A stretch of 64,000 nt of DNA, taken from assembly GCA_902616145.1 (NCBI GenBank), contig CACMRM010000002.1:165726-229725 (forward strand), written 5' to 3'. Both the position numbers and the translations under genes were made by a program. Position 1 is the stretch's first letter, and the number at the start of each line of letters is the position of its first letter. This DNA comes from an uncultured Pelagibacteraceae bacterium. Lineage in GTDB: Bacteria; Pseudomonadota; Alphaproteobacteria; Pelagibacterales; Pelagibacteraceae. The notes below the pieces were generated by a model, which saw only the letters and a program-made list of their open reading frames with translations, did no database searches and was not told the origin of the DNA. Below are positions 62,244 to 64,000 of the stretch, piece by piece.

Positions 62244-62990
62244 ATGAGTTTTAGTATTATCCTACCCACTTTGAATGAAAAAGGTCATATTTTAAAATTA
62301 ATCGACGAAATATCTTATATATTTATTAAAAGAAATTTAAATTTTGAGATCATCGTTGTAGACGATAATTCTACAGACGGAACAATAGAAACTGTTAAAA
62401 AATACCAAGAAAAGAAAGATTTTTTAAAAACTATTATCAGAACAGATAAAAAGAATAATTTAGCTGCATCGATAAATGAGGGTATAAATTTATCTATTTA
62501 TGAATATGTGATTTGGATGGATGCAGATTTTCAACACCCTCCTAAATATATTGACGAATTCATCAATAAATCTAAAAATTTTGATGCAGTAATTGCCTCT
62601 AGATTTTTAAAAGATAGCGAGCGATATTTTAATAAAAAACACTTAAAAAAAGAAATAAACGAAAACCAAAGTTATCTATATAACAAAATTTGTAAACTTT
62701 TGTTTTTTAATGATATTACAGATTATACAAGTGGTTTTATATGTGTAAAAAAAATTTTTTTTAAAAAATATTCTTTAAGTGGTTTTTACGGCGATTACTT
62801 CGTAGACTTAATAATTGAATTAAAAAAGAATAAAATGAAAATTGACGAAATACCATTTGAAGACTCTGAAAGAGCATCAGGTTTCTCAAAAACTGTTGTC
62901 ACTATTAATTTAAATTATATTTATATGTGCGTAAGATATTTTTTTACTTTATTAAGAACTTTTGCAAGATTTAAATTTAGTTTTGATTAG
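62244..62990 (+). CDS. Family 2 glycosyltransferase (DPM1-like)
   Basis: 248 aa from ATG at 62244; a longer upstream reading shares DNA with the divergent cupin gene. GT-A fold: SIILPTLNEKGHILKLID at the start, VVDDNSTDGTIE, and WMDADFQHPPKY with the DxD-like metal site. DADxQHPP is the pattern of dolichol/polyprenyl-phosphate mannosyl- and glucosyltransferases. The end is hydrophobic (~230-248). Probably transfers a sugar to a lipid carrier. Its 3' end overlaps gmd by 14 bases, tail to tail. Confidence 0.87.
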   Translation: MSFSIILPTLNEKGHILKLIDEISYIFIKRNLNFEIIVVDDNSTDGTIETVKKYQEKKDFLKTIIRTDKKNNLAASINEGINLSIYEYVIWMDADFQHPPKYIDEFINKSKNFDAVIASRFLKDSERYFNKKHLKKEINENQSYLYNKICKLLFFNDITDYTSGFICVKKIFFKKYSLSGFYGDYFVDLIIELKKNKMKIDEIPFEDSERASGFSKTVVTINLNYIYMCVRYFFTLLRTFARFKFSFD

Positions 62991-64000
62991 ACATTTTGAT
63001 TTTATGAATATCTTTAGAAACCATTGTTTTTACTAATTGTTTAAATGAAGTACTAGGTTTCCACCCAAGTTCTTTTCTTGCTTTAGAAGAATCGCCCCTT
63101 AATTCGTGCACCTCGGTCGGTCTAAAATAATACTTATCAATTTTAATAATAGTTTTCTTAGTTTTTTTATCTATTCCGAACTCATTCAAACCTTTGCCCT
63201 TCCAATTAATTTTTACTCCAATACAGCTATATGCTTCTTCAGCAAATTGTCTAACAGATTTACTTACCCCAGTTGAGATCACATAATCAGATGGTTTTTT
63301 TTGTTGAAGCATCTTCCACATAGTTTTTACATAATCCTCTGCATAACCCCAATCTCGTTTTGCATTCAAATTGCCTAAATACAGAATTTCTTTGTTACCA
63401 AGATAATAATTAGCTACAGCCCTTGTAATTTTTCTCGTAACAAAAGTCGCACCTCTTCTTTCACCCTCATGATTAAATAATATACCGTTCACAGCAAACA
63501 TATCATAAGCTTTTCTGTAATTTACTACTGTCCAATATGAAAATAATTTTGAAACAGCGTAAGGACTGGCAGGAGAAAAATGAGTTTTTTCGTTTTGTGG
63601 TATCTTTGTGTTTCCAAATATCTCTGATGTTGAGGCTTGATAAAATTTTACTTTTTTTTCCATTTTTAGTATTCTTATAGCTTCTAACAATCTAAGTGTC
63701 CCAAGTGCATCTGCGTTAGCAGTATATTCAGGTGTTTCAAAACTTGTTCTAACATGTGACTGTGCGGCTAAATTATAAATTTCATTTGGCTTTGTTTGCT
63801 GAATAATCCTTATAAGATTTGTAGAATCTGTTAAATCTCCGTAAAAAGGGAAATAAGATTTATTTAAAATCTTATTATTATATAGATGGTCTATTCTTTC
63901 AGTATTAAAGGATGAGGATCTTCTTTTAATTCCAATAATTTTGTACCCTTTTTTAAGAAGATAATCAGCTAAAATTGATCCATCTTGACCAGTAATTCCA
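62977..64000 (-). CDS. gmd: GDP-mannose 4,6-dehydratase (N-terminus beyond window)
   Basis: The frame is open to the window edge; about 340 residues are visible, starting at the NAD motif (TG)ITGQDGS near base 64000, so only the first few residues are missing. A TTG at 63690 is internal. Motifs: GIKRRSSSFNTERIDH, YNLAAQSHVRTSFE (shown in part), QASTSEIFG, PYAVSKLFSYW with the Tyr-x3-Lys pair, and YYFRPTEVHELRGDSSKAR. It makes GDP-4-keto-6-deoxymannose for fucose, rhamnose or perosamine in surface glycans. Partner of the neighbouring DegT aminotransferase (possible perosamine synthase). Confidence 0.95.
   Translation of the reverse strand, partial: GITGQDGSILADYLLKKGYKIIGIKRRSSSFNTERIDHLYNNKILNKSYFPFYGDLTDSTNLIRIIQQTKPNEIYNLAAQSHVRTSFETPEYTANADALGTLRLLEAIRILKMEKKVKFYQASTSEIFGNTKIPQNEKTHFSPASPYAVSKLFSYWTVVNYRKAYDMFAVNGILFNHEGERRGATFVTRKITRAVANYYLGNKEILYLGNLNAKRDWGYAEDYVKTMWKMLQQKKPSDYVISTGVSKSVRQFAEEAYSCIGVKINWKGKGLNEFGIDKKTKKTIIKIDKYYFRPTEVHELRGDSSKARKELGWKPSTSFKQLVKTMVSKDIHKIKMSNQN

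Noticed and set aside
62977..63690. TTG at 63690 as the start of gmd
   Set aside because: The frame continues upstream with perfect Gmd sequence to the NAD-binding motif at the window edge.
1..64000. tRNA, rRNA, IS elements, prophage genes
   Set aside because: No matching sequence signatures seen in any intergenic region.

Overview
The window is about 64 kb of very AT-rich, tightly packed bacterial DNA. Genes overlap by 1-20 bases or sit a few bases apart. No gap between genes exceeds about 135 bp, and I saw no tRNA, rRNA, CRISPR array, insertion sequence or integrase. The backbone gene order (bamA-skp-lpxD-fabZ-lpxA-lpxI-lpxB ... gltX-lexA-trpCDGE-ppiD, tpiA-secG-pyrG-kdsA-eno-ftsB-lipA, cinA-pgpA-ispDF, ntrYX-trkAH) is typical of Alphaproteobacteria. 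Low GC, Lys/Asn/Ile-rich proteins and extreme compactness point to a streamlined marine lineage such as Pelagibacterales (SAR11). That assignment is inference from content.

Layout. 1-7202 (+): outer-membrane assembly and lipid A synthesis, beginning inside bamA, with a PQQ-type sugar dehydrogenase embedded. 7204-28.2 kb: a catabolic island. An 11-gene minus-strand operon (livF, livH, PanE-like reductase, acyl-CoA synthetase, BadI/MenB-like hydrolase, enolase-superfamily dehydratase, CitE-like lyase, a small GGCT-like protein, three Gfo/Idh/MocA dehydrogenases) is transcribed away from a plus-strand operon (Liv-type binding protein, 2OG-Fe(II) oxygenase, livM, livG, PhyH-type oxygenase, DMT transporter). 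The five importer subunits are split over the shared 111-bp intergenic region. Next come a PanB-like and a DUF1907 protein (-), a hydratase, an SDR lacking its catalytic residues and an HDAC-family deacetylase (+), and a 40-aa membrane protein found by eye. 28.3-29.8 kb: an EP-repeat membrane protein and a RecB-like nuclease. 29.8-37.2 kb (-): ppiD, trpEGDC, lexA, gltX. 37.3-44.0 kb (+): tpiA, secG, pyrG, kdsA, eno, ftsB, lipA, a START/Coq10-like protein and a small membrane protein. 44.0-46.1 kb (-): cinA C-terminal domain, pgpA, ispDF. 46.2-52.1 kb (+): ntrYX and trkAH. 52.1-60.7 kb (+): a glycerol module, gpsA-glpK-glpVSTPQ-DUF2160. 60.7-64 kb: the edge of a surface-polysaccharide region (DegT aminotransferase, cupin, glycosyltransferase 2, partial gmd).

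The most interesting part is the 7.2-23.8 kb divergent cluster. It looks like one uptake-and-breakdown system for a single unidentified organic compound. It holds a Liv-type importer, two unrelated Fe(II)/2OG oxygenases, three sugar/cyclitol-type dehydrogenases and a CoA-ligase/ring-cleavage-type hydrolase pair, with no recognisable regulator. Other points of note are a glycerol importer whose two ATPases carry all their degenerate residues in one composite ATP site, an NtrX without the sigma-54 contact loop, a TIM with an altered GHSER motif, and a perfect alphaproteobacterial SOS box at lexA.
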